Positions 43,128-51,133 of a DNA stretch of 51,133 nucleotides are shown here, in pieces. The stretch lies in contig NZ_PEKV01000018.1 in the NCBI RefSeq assembly GCF_002796975.1, positions 1 to 51,133 on the forward strand, written 5' to 3'. The translations under genes were made by a program, and so were the position numbers. The notes under the pieces were generated by a model, which did not search any database, was not told the origin of the DNA, and saw only the letters and a program-made list of their open reading frames with translations. This DNA is from Ferrovibrio sp. Lineage in GTDB: Bacteria; Pseudomonadota; Alphaproteobacteria; Ferrovibrionales; Ferrovibrionaceae. The first letter of the stretch is position 1. Every line of letters begins with the position of its first letter.

Positions 43128-43553
43128 ATGATGGCCAATACCCAACAGGCGGCTGCCAAGGCCAAGCTTGAAGGCAAGAGCCGCGGTAAAAAGCAGCTTG
43201 AGCCCGACGCAAAGCATCCGATCACGGTGGACGAGTTTCCCGGCCGCGTGCGCGTGGCCTTCAACGGTCATCTGATCGCCAACACCGCCAATGCCGTGCG
43301 GCTGCAGGAAGCCGACTATCCGCCGGTCTATTACATTCCGCGCCACGACTGCGACTGGCGCCTGTTCACCCCGAGCGACCACACCAGCCATTGTCCCTAC
43401 AAGGGCGAGGCGTCGTATTTCCATCTTGATGTCGATGGCAAACGCGCGAAGGATGCAGTCTGGAGCTACGAGGAGCCCAACACGGCCGTATCGCGCATCG
43501 GCGGCTTCGTGGCGTTTTATCCCGATCGCGTCGACCGCATCGAAGCCGACTAG
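43128..43553 (+). CDS. DUF427 domain protein
   Basis: A 141-residue protein. After a lysine-rich lead (about 1-30), residues 38-135 form a DUF427 beta-rich domain: RVRVAFNGHLIANT, PPVYYIPRHDCDWRLF, HCPYKGEASYFHL and AVWSYEEP. The domain is widespread and often small and stand-alone; its function is not established. Two ATGs in tandem (43128, 43131) follow GGAGGGACGG. Its stop overlaps the convergent exonuclease stop by four bases. Confidence 0.88.
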   Translation: MMANTQQAAAKAKLEGKSRGKKQLEPDAKHPITVDEFPGRVRVAFNGHLIANTANAVRLQEADYPPVYYIPRHDCDWRLFTPSDHTSHCPYKGEASYFHLDVDGKRAKDAVWSYEEPNTAVSRIGGFVAFYPDRVDRIEAD

Positions 43554-44320
43554 GCGGAAATCTCGCAGACCACCGGCGTGTGGTCGGACGCCTTTTCCTG
43601 GCCGCGCGGGCCGCGGTCGATCTCGCAGGCAACGAGCCGGTCGGCCAGTGCAGGCGAGAGCAGGAAATGGTCGATGCGCAGGCCGTTGTTGCGCGGCCAG
43701 GCACCGGCCTGGTAATCCCAGAAGCTGTACTCGACCTCGCGCGGATGCAGCGCGCGCCAGGCTTCGGTCAGGCCGAGATTGCACAGCGCGCGCCAGGCGC
43801 GGCGGCTGTCGGGATGGCAGAGCGCGTCCTCGGCCCAGCCGGCCGGATCGTATACATCGACATCTTCCGGGCAGATGTTGAAGTCGCCGGTCATCAGGAA
43901 GGGCTGGCCTGAGCCGAGCAGCGCGATGGCGCGCTGGCGCAGCCGCTCCATCCAGCGCAGCTTGTACTCGTATTTCTCGCCGGGACGCGGATTGCCGTTC
44001 GGCAGATACAGCCCGCAGACGGTGACGCCGTTGACGTCGCCCTCGATGTAACGCGACTGTTCGTCGGTGTCGTCACCGGCGAGGCGGATGCGCACATCGT
44101 CCGGTTTGGTCAGGCTCAGGAAAGCGACGCCGTTATAGCTTTTCTGGCCGTGGCTGGTGACGTGATAGCCGAGGCTTTCGAATTCCAGGCGCGGAAAGTC
44201 CGGATCCTGGCATTTGATTTCCTGCAACACGCAGACATCGGGTTTCGCATTGCGCAGCCAGCCGGTGACATTGGGCAGGCGCGCCTTGACCGAATTGACA
44301 TTCCAGGTGGCGATTCTCAT
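43550..44320 (-). CDS. xth: exodeoxyribonuclease III
   Basis: A 256-residue AP endonuclease and 3-prime exonuclease of base-excision repair. Metal-binding Glu34 is in VLQEIKCQD; the catalytic blocks GDFNICPEDVDV, WDYQAGAWPRNNGLRIDH and the final SDHTPVV (Asp-His pair) are intact. The N-terminus MRIATWNVNSVKARL is diagnostic. It is convergent with the DUF427 gene and has no obvious operon partner upstream. Confidence 0.95.
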   Translation of the reverse strand: MRIATWNVNSVKARLPNVTGWLRNAKPDVCVLQEIKCQDPDFPRLEFESLGYHVTSHGQKSYNGVAFLSLTKPDDVRIRLAGDDTDEQSRYIEGDVNGVTVCGLYLPNGNPRPGEKYEYKLRWMERLRQRAIALLGSGQPFLMTGDFNICPEDVDVYDPAGWAEDALCHPDSRRAWRALCNLGLTEAWRALHPREVEYSFWDYQAGAWPRNNGLRIDHFLLSPALADRLVACEIDRGPRGQEKASDHTPVVCEISA

Positions 44321-44360
44321 GGCCGCGAGTATCGGCCAGGGCGGTGGCTGCGCCTAGGGT

Positions 44361-44744
44361 TTAAACCGCAAAGGAATTGCCGCAGCCGCAGCTGGAGGTG
44401 GCGAGCGGATTGCTGATGCGGAAGCCGGCGCCGGACAGGTCTTCGACGAAATCGAGTTCCGAGCCACGCAGGTATTCCAGTGACACGGTATCGACCAGCA
44501 GGCGGGCGCCGTCGCGGCTGATCACCACGTCGTCCGGAGTTTCGTCGGCATCCAGCGTGAAGCTGTACTGGAACCCCGAGCAGCCGCCGCCCGAGACGCT
44601 GATCCGCAGGCCGAGCGCCGGATTGCCTTCCGACTCGGCCACTTTCAGGATTCGCCGGGCCGCAGACGCGGTCAGACCCAGCTCGCCGCTGGCGGGAGCG
44701 GTGGGGGCAGCGGAATTGCCGGTCTGGGTCGCGATCTCGGTCAT
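44361..44744 (-). CDS. erpA: iron-sulfur cluster insertion protein, A-type carrier
   Basis: A 127-residue A-type Fe-S carrier. The three cluster cysteines are in GGGCSGFQY and SSCGCGNSF, and LEYLRGSELDFVEDLSGAGF is the conserved dimer block. Carries 2Fe-2S or 4Fe-4S clusters to target enzymes. The first 22 residues are an alanine/threonine-rich lead. It is divergent from argS, 193 bases apart. ErpA versus IscA cannot be fully separated from sequence alone, but the context near argS is the ErpA one. Confidence 0.87.
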   Translation of the reverse strand: MTEIATQTGNSAAPTAPASGELGLTASAARRILKVAESEGNPALGLRISVSGGGCSGFQYSFTLDADETPDDVVISRDGARLLVDTVSLEYLRGSELDFVEDLSGAGFRISNPLATSSCGCGNSFAV

Positions 44745-44937
44745 ACGGTGCTCTTGGGATCGTTTACGCTTGGTTTACCAATAATTTGCGACATTCGATC
44801 AGCAATTTAGGGGCTGCCGCGCGGAAGTCAATTTGGCAGATAAGGCATTTCCCGGCACCGCGTTGCGGCAGGGCGGCCATATGGCTACTTTCCGCCGAAA
44901 CACCGCCGCCCAGTAGATACAGAAAAGCCTAGCCGAC

Positions 44938-46677
44938 ATGAACGTTTTTTCCGAATTCCGCCGCGACGTGCTCCGGGCTGTCGAAAGCCTTGGTTTGCCG
45001 GGTGACCTGCCGCTCAAGGCGGTCGCCGTCGAGCCGCCGCGCGATCCTGCCCATGGCGATCTCGCCACCAATGCGGCCATGGTGATCGCCAAGCCGGCCG
45101 GGATGGCGCCGCGCGCGCTGGCCGAAAAGCTGAAACCCCTGCTGGAAGCCAATCCTCATGTGACGGCGGTTGAGATCGCCGGGCCCGGTTTCATCAACCT
45201 GCGGCTCAAGCCCGACTACTGGCAGGCCCAGGTCGCCACCATCCTGCAGGCCGGCACCGCCTATGGCGACAGCAAGGCCGGGCAGGGCATGAAGGTGAAT
45301 GTCGAATACGTCTCGGCCAATCCGACCGGCCCGATGCATGTCGGCCATTGCCGCGGCGCGGTGTTCGGCGATGCCTTGGCTGCGCTGCTCGACAAGGGCG
45401 GTTTCGACGTCACCCGCGAATACTACATCAACGATGCCGGCGCCCAGGTCGATGTGCTGGCGCGCTCCACGCATTTGCGCTACCGCGAGGCGCTGGGCGA
45501 GAGCATCACGATTCCGGAAGGCCTCTATCCCGGCGACTATCTCAAGCCGGTGGGCGAAGCGCTGGCGAAGAAATACGGCGACAGGTTCAAGACCGCGCCG
45601 GAGGCCGACTGGCTGACGCTATTCCGCAAGGAAGCCACCGAGGCGATGATGGGGATGGTGCGCGAGGATCTCGCCGCGCTGAATATCCATCATGCCGTGT
45701 TCACCTCGGAAAAGGCGCTGCACGAGAGCGGCGCGGTGCAGACCGCCTTCGACCGGCTACAGCAGCGCGACCTGATCTATACCGGCGTGCTGGAGCCGCC
45801 CAAGGGCAAGCTGCCCGATGATTACGAAGCCCGCCCGCAGGCGCTGTTCAAGGCCAGCGAATTCGGCGACGACACCGACCGCCCGCTCAAGAAGTCCGAT
45901 GGCAGCTGGACCTATTTCGGTGCCGACATTGCCTATCACGACGACAAGTATCGCCGCGGCTTCAACCAGATGATCGATGTCTGGGGCGCCGATCATGGCG
46001 GCTATGTCAAGCGCATGAAGGCCGCCGTCAAGGCGATCTCGAACGGTGAAGCAGAGCTCGACGTCAAACTGGTGCAGATGGTCAACCTGCTCGACGACGG
46101 CCAGCCGGTGCGCATGTCGAAGCGCGCGGGGACTTTCGTGACGCTGCGCGATGTGGTGGACGAAGTCGGCAGGGATGTCGTGCGTTTCATCATGCTGACG
46201 CGCAAGAACGACGCGCAGCTCGATTTCGATTTCAAGAAAGTGACCGAGCAGTCGAAGGACAATCCGGTCTTCTATGTGCAGTATGCGCATGCGCGCATCT
46301 GCTCGGTGCTGCGCAACGCGAAGACCGAAGTGCCGGGTGTCGATACCGCCGATGCCGCACTCGCCAAGGCGGATATGACGAAGTTGTCACACCCCGCCGA
46401 ACTGGCGCTGGTCAAACTGCTGGCGTCATGGCCGCGGCTCGTCGAGTCGGCGGCCGAAGCGCATGAACCGCATCGCGTGGCCTTCTTCCTGCAGGATGTG
46501 GCCGCAGCCTTCCACGGCTTGTGGAATGTCGGCCGTGACGATGTGGGGATGCGTTTCCTGTTGCCCGAGGATGGCGACCTGACCCGTGCGCGGCTGGCGA
46601 TGCTGCGTGCCGTGGCGCTGGTGATCGCTTCGGGCCTTGCAGTGATGGGTGTGACGCCCGTCGAAGAAATGAGGTGA
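44938..46677 (+). CDS. argS: arginine-tRNA ligase
   Basis: A 579-residue class I aminoacyl-tRNA synthetase. The N-terminal additional domain (about 1-110) is followed by the HIGH-type motif [12 protein letters not shown], the KMSKS-type motif [10 protein letters not shown], and a C-terminal DALR anticodon-binding domain (about 445-579) with [17 protein letters not shown]. Complete. The downstream SPOR gene begins three bases after the stop, so argS heads the run to scpB. Many relatives place dgt directly before argS; it is absent here. Confidence 0.97.
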   Translation: MNVFSEFRRDVLRAVESLGLPGDLPLKAVAVEPPRDPAHGDLATNAAMVIAKPAGMAPRALAEKLKPLLEANPHVTAVEIAGPGFINLRLKPDYWQAQVATILQAGTAYGDSKAGQGMKVNVEYVSANPTGPMHVGHCRGAVFGDALAALLDKGGFDVTREYYINDAGAQVDVLARSTHLRYREALGESITIPEGLYPGDYLKPVGEALAKKYGDRFKTAPEADWLTLFRKEATEAMMGMVREDLAALNIHHAVFTSEKALHESGAVQTAFDRLQQRDLIYTGVLEPPKGKLPDDYEARPQALFKASEFGDDTDRPLKKSDGSWTYFGADIAYHDDKYRRGFNQMIDVWGADHGGYVKRMKAAVKAISNGEAELDVKLVQMVNLLDDGQPVRMSKRAGTFVTLRDVVDEVGRDVVRFIMLTRKNDAQLDFDFKKVTEQSKDNPVFYVQYAHARICSVLRNAKTEVPGVDTADAALAKADMTKLSHPAELALVKLLASWPRLVESAAEAHEPHRVAFFLQDVAAAFHGLWNVGRDDVGMRFLLPEDGDLTRARLAMLRAVALVIASGLAVMGVTPVEEMR

Positions 46678-46680
46678 GTG

Positions 46681-47562
46681 ATGAGCGATTTGCGTGGCGA
46701 CCGTAATATGCGTCCTGTACCCGGCGAGCCTCCTGGCAGCCCCGGCATGCGCAGCCCGAGACGCCTGATCACGGCCGGCATTGCGTTGGGTGCAGTCGCG
46801 GCTTTCGGCATCGGCATCTGGTTCGCCTATGATCAGGGTGTGAAGCGCGGCGCGTCCGGTGCGCCGCCGCTGATCCGCGCCGATCAGGCGCCGGCCAAGG
46901 TGGCGCCAGAAAATCCCGGCGGCATGCAGGTGCCGAACCAGGACAAGCAGATCTATGAACGCCTGCCGGGCAACACCGCGCAGGCACCGGGCAGCCAGAC
47001 CGAACGCCTGCTGCCGCCGCCGGAACGGCCAAGCGCCGCGCCGACCCAGCCGAACGTGGCGACCTCCCCATCCGTCACTGTGCCAAACCGCAGCGCTCAG
47101 CCGGTGCCCAATCAGTCTCCGGCCGCTCCGGGTGTGCCGAACCGTACGGATGCACCGGCGGCGGCGGCAACGACGCCGGGCCAGCCCCAGGCAGTGACGC
47201 CGCCCAGCCAACCGGCGCGCACCGCTGCTGCATCGACGCCGGCACCTGCTCAGCAGAGCCAGCCGCAGGCTGCCGCTGCACCAGCCGCACGCACTGTGAC
47301 CGCCACGCCGGGCGGCAGCGCCAAGATTCAGCTCGCCTCGCTGAAGGACCAGGCTGCCGCAACCTCGACCTGGAACCGGTTGCAGAAGAAATTTCCCGAC
47401 ATCCTCGGCGGACTGCAGCCATCCTATGAGCGGGTCGAGATCGCCAACAAGGGCACCTTCGTCCGCCTGCAGGCCGGGCCGCTGAAGGATCGCGGCGACG
47501 CCCAGGCTGCTTGCAGCGCGCTGGCTGCCAAGAATCAGGGCTGCATCGTTGTCGGACGTTAA
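46681..47562 (+). CDS. SPOR domain cell-division/cell-wall protein
   Basis: A 293-residue envelope protein. A short basic cytoplasmic part and one membrane helix (about residues 29-51) are followed by a long proline/alanine/glutamine-rich periplasmic linker (about 55-205) and a C-terminal SPOR domain (about 210-290: KIQLASLKDQAAATSTWNRL ... FVRLQAGPL), which binds glycan strands lacking stem peptides at the division site. ATG at 46681 is preceded by GAGGTGAGTG. Its end overlaps the nagZ start by 14 bases, an apt pairing with a peptidoglycan-recycling enzyme. Confidence 0.9.
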   Translation: MSDLRGDRNMRPVPGEPPGSPGMRSPRRLITAGIALGAVAAFGIGIWFAYDQGVKRGASGAPPLIRADQAPAKVAPENPGGMQVPNQDKQIYERLPGNTAQAPGSQTERLLPPPERPSAAPTQPNVATSPSVTVPNRSAQPVPNQSPAAPGVPNRTDAPAAAATTPGQPQAVTPPSQPARTAAASTPAPAQQSQPQAAAAPAARTVTATPGGSAKIQLASLKDQAAATSTWNRLQKKFPDILGGLQPSYERVEIANKGTFVRLQAGPLKDRGDAQAACSALAAKNQGCIVVGR

Positions 47563-48592
47563 GTCGGTAGAGTGGGGCGCCTATGCGCCCGTCATCGTCG
47601 GTTGCGCCGGTTCGCAGCTGACAGCGGAAGAGCGCGTGCTGTTTGGCGTGCGCAAGCCGCTCGGCCTGATCCTGTTCGCACGCAACATTGTCGATCCGGC
47701 GCAGGTGAAGGCGCTGGTCAGCGATTTCCGCGGTGTGGTGGGCAACGCCTTTGCTCCCGTGCTGATAGACCAGGAAGGCGGCCGCGTTGCCCGCCTGAAG
47801 CCGCCGCACTGGCCGGTTTTTCCGCGTGGCGCCGTTTTCGGCGAGCTTTACGCGCGCGATCCGGCCATCGCCGAGGAAGCCGCCTATCTGAACTATCGCT
47901 ATATCGGCGCGGAGCTTGCGGCGCTGGGCATCGATGTCGATTGCGCGCCGGTGGCCGACCTGCCGGTCGAGGGCGCACATGACGTGATCGGCGATCGTGC
48001 CTATGGCCGCGACGCAGATACGGTGGGGCTGATCGCCGAAGCCGTAATGCGCGGCCTAGCCGAAGCCGGCGTGATGCCGGTGATCAAGCATATTCCCGGG
48101 CATGGCCGCTCGCATACCGACAGCCACCTGGATTTGCCGGTGGTGGATACTCCGGCCGAAGTGCTTGAGCGCAGCGACCTGTTGCCGTTTGTGGCCCTGC
48201 GGCATGCGCCCTGGGCGATGACGGCGCATATTGTCTACGCAGCCTATGACGGCGTGCTGCCGGCGACGCTCTCACCTAACGTGATCAAGCGGGTGATCCG
48301 CGACCGCATCGGTTTCGACGGCGTGCTGATTTCGGACGACCTCACCATGAAGGCGCTGAAGGGCAGCCCGGCGGTGACCGGTGTTGCCTCGCTGAAGGCC
48401 GGCTGCGACCTGGTGCTGCATTGCTCGGGCGACCTGCCGGAGATGCAGGCGCTGCTCGCCGCCTTGCCGGCGATGAGCCCTGAAGCGGCTCGCCGGATCG
48501 CCCGTGCCCGTGTGGCGCTGCCGGCGCCGAAGCCGTTCACCGATGCCGAGAAGCTGCGCCACCAGGCGCTGCTGGAGCAGGTGCCGGCCTGA
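47549..48592 (+). CDS. nagZ: beta-N-acetylhexosaminidase
   Basis: A 347-residue family-3 glycoside hydrolase that removes N-acetylglucosamine from muropeptides during cell-wall recycling, in the cytoplasm. Signature KHIPGHGRSHTDSHLDLP holds the catalytic His loop; the nucleophile Asp is in FDGVLISDDLTMKAL; QEGGRVARL is the substrate loop. TTG at 47549, inside the last codons of the SPOR gene, is the only start that gives the complete barrel, since no ATG or GTG lies closer. Confidence 0.93.
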   Translation: MSDVKSVEWGAYAPVIVGCAGSQLTAEERVLFGVRKPLGLILFARNIVDPAQVKALVSDFRGVVGNAFAPVLIDQEGGRVARLKPPHWPVFPRGAVFGELYARDPAIAEEAAYLNYRYIGAELAALGIDVDCAPVADLPVEGAHDVIGDRAYGRDADTVGLIAEAVMRGLAEAGVMPVIKHIPGHGRSHTDSHLDLPVVDTPAEVLERSDLLPFVALRHAPWAMTAHIVYAAYDGVLPATLSPNVIKRVIRDRIGFDGVLISDDLTMKALKGSPAVTGVASLKAGCDLVLHCSGDLPEMQALLAALPAMSPEAARRIARARVALPAPKPFTDAEKLRHQALLEQVPA

Positions 48593-48599
48593 GGCGGCC

Positions 48600-49283
48600 A
48601 TGCTGGATACTCTTTACACCGCCTCGACCTGGATCCTGCCGGCTCTGCTGGCCATCACCCTGCATGAAGCGGCGCACGGCTTCGTGGCCTGGTGGCTGGG
48701 CGATCCGACGGCGAAAGACGCCGGACGGGTGACGCTCAACCCGCTGCGACATGTCGATCCGATGGGCACGGTGGTGCTGCCGGCGATGCTGCTGCTGGTG
48801 AAGGCGCCGTTCCTGTTCGGCTGGGCCAAGCCGGTGCCGGTCGACTTCCAGAACCTGCCTTCGCCGCGTCGCGATATGGCCATCGTCGCGGCAGCCGGAC
48901 CGGGCATTAATCTGTTGCAGGCCTATATCGCGCTGCTGCTGTTTCACCTGCTGCCGATGTTCGGCCTGACGGTAGATAAATGGCTCGCCGAAAATTTCGA
49001 AAATGCTATTCAGATCAATTTGATATTGTGTGTATTTAATATGTTGCCTTTACCGCCGTTGGATGGCGGCCGGGTGGCGGTCGGTTTGCTGCCTCTGGCG
49101 CTGGCGCGTCCCTTGGCCCGGCTGGAGCGCTATGGCATGGTGCTTCTGCTGATTCTGCTGCTCGCCGTGCCCTTGGCGGCCAGTCAATTCGGCATCGACT
49201 GGAACCCGTTGTTTGCGCTGATCACTCCGGTGGTGAACTGGCTGGCGGATTCTCTGCTTGCATTGTCGGGACACGGCGGTTAA
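48600..49283 (+). CDS. site-2 protease family (M50) membrane protein
   Basis: A 227-residue intramembrane zinc protease-like protein. The HExxH motif is HEAAH (His22, Glu23, His26) in the first helix; the third ligand region is NMLPLPPLDGGRV. About five or six membrane helices. Small M50B members like this have no known substrates. It starts seven bases after nagZ. A short segment at about 48985-49050 uses AT-rich codons (ATTTGATATTGTGTGTATTT) quite unlike the rest of the gene. Confidence 0.88.
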   Translation: MLDTLYTASTWILPALLAITLHEAAHGFVAWWLGDPTAKDAGRVTLNPLRHVDPMGTVVLPAMLLLVKAPFLFGWAKPVPVDFQNLPSPRRDMAIVAAAGPGINLLQAYIALLLFHLLPMFGLTVDKWLAENFENAIQINLILCVFNMLPLPPLDGGRVAVGLLPLALARPLARLERYGMVLLLILLLAVPLAASQFGIDWNPLFALITPVVNWLADSLLALSGHGG

Positions 49284-49343
49284 CAACCCCGGCCCGCAAT
49301 TAAAAGATTGACCTTCAAAGGTTTAGGCAAGGATTTCAAAGTA

Positions 49344-50237
49344 GTGACCGAGGCTGCCGAGATACCTGCATCCGCGCCCGACGCCCCCGCCGGGAACCAG
49401 CCCGGGGGTGAGCCCTTCGAGGCCGCCCAGCGCGATGGGATCGCCGATGACGGAGTGCGGATCGGCGAACAGCTGATCCTCAGCCTGGACGCTTTCGAGG
49501 GCCCGCTCGACGTGCTGCTGGCACTGGCGCGCGACCAGAAGGTCGACCTGCGCAAGATTTCCATTCTCGCCCTGGCCGAACAGTATCTCGGCTTCATCGC
49601 CGAATTGCGCAAGGTACGCATTGAGGTCGCCGCCGACTACCTGGTGATGGCCGCCTGGCTGGCCTACCTGAAGTCGCGCCTGCTGCTCCCCGAGCCGGAG
49701 AAGGAAGGCGAGCCGTCGGGCGCCGATATGGCTGCTCGCCTGGCCTTGCAGCTGCAGAAGCTGGAAGCCATGCGCCGCGCGTCTGAGCAGCTGATGGGTC
49801 GCGATCAGGTCGGCTTGGCCATGTTCCTGCGCGGCCAGCCCGAGGGCGTTCGCGTCATCCGTAAGTCGATCTATACATCGACGCTCTATGAGCTGCTGAA
49901 ATCCTACGCCGAGTTCCGCGCCTCCAAGGGCTCGTCGGAAGTGCTGACCATGAAGATGGCGCGCCGCCGCATCGTTTCGGTGGAAGAGGCGCTGGCCCGT
50001 CTGCGCAACATGATCGGCCAGATCCCCGACTGGGCGACGCTGCAGTCCTTCCTGCCGACGGAACTGGACGACCCCTTCACCATCAAATCGGCGATTGCCT
50101 CCACTTTCAATGCCAGTCTCGAGATGGCCAAGCAGGGCCTGATCGAACTCAGGCAGTCGCAGACCTTCGGTCCCATTTATATCCGCCGCGGCCATGGCAA
50201 TCTGTCGGCCGAGGCCAATGCCAATCCGGAAGAGTAA
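49344..50237 (+). CDS. scpA: segregation and condensation protein A
   Basis: Kleisin-type subunit of the Smc-ScpAB condensin, required for chromosome segregation. Seen: LSLDAFEGPLDVLLALARDQKVDL, EQYLGFIAELRKVRIEVAADYLVMAAWLAYLKSRLLLP (the helical Smc-neck binding region, quoted only in part here as EVAADYLVMAAWL), and a C-terminal winged-helix part. 297 residues from GTG 49344, which has AAGGA upstream; a TTG at 49308 would add 12 residues but lacks a ribosome-binding site. It ends six bases before scpB. Confidence 0.92.
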   Translation: MTEAAEIPASAPDAPAGNQPGGEPFEAAQRDGIADDGVRIGEQLILSLDAFEGPLDVLLALARDQKVDLRKISILALAEQYLGFIAELRKVRIEVAADYLVMAAWLAYLKSRLLLPEPEKEGEPSGADMAARLALQLQKLEAMRRASEQLMGRDQVGLAMFLRGQPEGVRVIRKSIYTSTLYELLKSYAEFRASKGSSEVLTMKMARRRIVSVEEALARLRNMIGQIPDWATLQSFLPTELDDPFTIKSAIASTFNASLEMAKQGLIELRQSQTFGPIYIRRGHGNLSAEANANPEE

Positions 50238-50243
50238 GACGTG

Positions 50244-51133
50244 ATGCAGTCCTACGACGCACTGCCGGCCGATGAAGATCGCCTGGACGAAGAAACCAAG
50301 ATCATCGCCGCCGCGGAAGACGAGGCTGACGACGAGGCCGCGCTGACGGCTGGCGCCGCACAAAAGCGTCGCGATGACGACGACGGTGATGATGACGGCG
50401 ACGAGGACGACGACGACGATCTCGACGACGAGGACGATGAGTCCGATGACGACGAAGAGGACGAAGAGTCAGACGGTGATGACGAAGATGACGAGTCCGA
50501 TGACGATGAGGAGTCGGACGACGATGATGACTCTGATGACGATGATGATGCCGACGACGAGGATGAGGATGAGGACGAAGAGGCCTCGGCCGAGGTAGCC
50601 GCGCCGCCGGCCGCCCGGAAGCCGCGCGCCAAAAAGACCGAAGCCGAGCCGAGCGAGGAGGACGAAGCCTCTGCCGCCGAGGCCGGGCTGAGCGACGCCG
50701 AGAAGGAAGCCGCTTTCGCCACCGCGATCCGCATGGCCGAGGCGCTGCTGTTCGCCGCTGCCGAGCCGCTGGACGAGGCCACCCTGCGCAAGCGCCTGCC
50801 GCGCGGCACCCGCGTGCCGGCTGTGCTGGCCGCACTGGACGACATCTACCGCAGCCGCGGCGTGGTGCTGAAGAAGGTTGCCGGCCGCTGGTCGTTCATG
50901 ACTTCGCCTGACCTGCAGCACATGCTGGAAGAACATCGCCAGGTGCAGCGCAAGCTGTCGCGGGCCGCGCTGGAGACGCTGGCGATCATCGCCTATCACC
51001 AGCCCTGCACGCGCGCCGAGATCGAGGATATCCGCGGTGTTTCCCTGAGCAAGGGTACGCTGGACCTGCTGATGGAGATCGACTGGGTGAAGGTGCGCGG
51101 CCGCCGTCGCGTGCCCGGTCGCCCGGTCACCTA
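50244..51133 (+). CDS. scpB: segregation and condensation protein B with long acidic N-terminal extension, truncated by window end
   Basis: At least 296 residues; the reading frame is still open at the window edge. Residues about 158 onward are ScpB: RMAEALLFAAAEPLDEATLR, then the winged helix ending ALETLAIIAYHQPCTRAEIE and IRGVSLSKGTLDLL, matching the kleisin-binding protein of the Smc complex. Unusual: residues 44-113 are nearly pure aspartate and glutamate with a few serines and glycines, and another acidic segment covers 133-142. Ordinary ScpB starts close to the EALLFA block. GTG at 50241 is an alternative start, one codon earlier. Confidence 0.9.
   Translation, partial: MQSYDALPADEDRLDEETKIIAAAEDEADDEAALTAGAAQKRRDDDDGDDDGDEDDDDDLDDEDDESDDDEEDEESDGDDEDDESDDDEESDDDDDSDDDDDADDEDEDEDEEASAEVAAPPAARKPRAKKTEAEPSEEDEASAAEAGLSDAEKEAAFATAIRMAEALLFAAAEPLDEATLRKRLPRGTRVPAVLAALDDIYRSRGVVLKKVAGRWSFMTSPDLQHMLEEHRQVQRKLSRAALETLAIIAYHQPCTRAEIEDIRGVSLSKGTLDLLMEIDWVKVRGRRRVPGRPVT

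Noticed and set aside
49308..49343. TTG start for scpA at 49308
   Set aside because: No ribosome-binding site lies upstream, and the added twelve residues are not part of the conserved kleisin; GTG at 49344 has AAGGA upstream.

Overview
The window is a dense, high-GC (roughly 60-65% by eye) bacterial chromosome segment with almost wall-to-wall housekeeping genes. Gene order points to an alphaproteobacterium. The run folK, rpoZ, rsh (bifunctional RelA/SpoT), pyrE, pdxJ, acpS, lepB, rnc, era and the run erpA, argS, SPOR protein, nagZ, scpA, scpB are both class-typical, as are the short ATGA overlaps and a CtrA-type TTAA-N7-TTAA motif. A Rhodospirillales-like lineage seems likely, but this is inference from content and not a sequence-search result. 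No rRNA, tRNA, CRISPR array, complete insertion sequence or prophage was seen.

Layout. 0.1-6.2 kb: argC, a gamma-carbonic anhydrase, a pentapeptide-repeat protein, a small unknown protein, a degenerate histidine-phosphotransfer (Hpt) protein and a methyl-accepting chemotaxis protein. 6.3-12.3 kb: a leftward set (lytic transglycosylase, haloacid dehalogenase, alpha/beta hydrolase, PLP-dependent threonine dehydratase, thiolase). 12.5-15.6 kb: dapA, smpB, a molybdopterin oxidoreductase and a ZntB-type transporter, rightward. 15.6-19.8 kb: an iron/2OG-oxygenase-like protein and an M81 metallopeptidase, divergent from a Tat-exported oligopeptide-type binding protein. 19.8-21.2 kb: a family-5-like uracil-DNA glycosylase and a NYN-domain protein. 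21.3-29.0 kb: the folK to era core run. 29.0-36.9 kb: an AEC transporter, a small membrane protein, AsmA-like and YihY/BrkB proteins, ilvD and a second M81 peptidase. 37.4-44.3 kb: a more accessory stretch with a fatty acid desaturase, an AT-rich foreign-looking ATPase/HNH-like gene, GFA protein, TetR/MFS pair, GST, DUF427 protein and exonuclease III. 44.4 kb to the end: erpA, argS, SPOR protein, nagZ, M50 protease, scpA and scpB, the last cut by the window edge.

Most genes serve core metabolism (arginine, lysine, branched-chain amino acids, pyrimidine, folate, vitamin B6), translation and its quality control, the stringent response, protein export, cell-wall turnover and chromosome segregation. 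Accessory signals worth a second look are: two intergenic arrays of degenerate repeats with a 10-bp (one helical turn) period, at 2966-3085 and 36931-37080; the AT-rich gene at 38410-39510, which joins the front half of an ATPase to the back half of an HNH-like nuclease and may be the remnant or a fused form of a two-gene defence module; a ScpB with a roughly 70-residue, almost purely acidic N-terminal tract; and an Hpt-like protein whose phospho-accepting histidine position is phenylalanine. Three REP-like palindromes lie between genes at 35.3, 37.2 and 43.0 kb.
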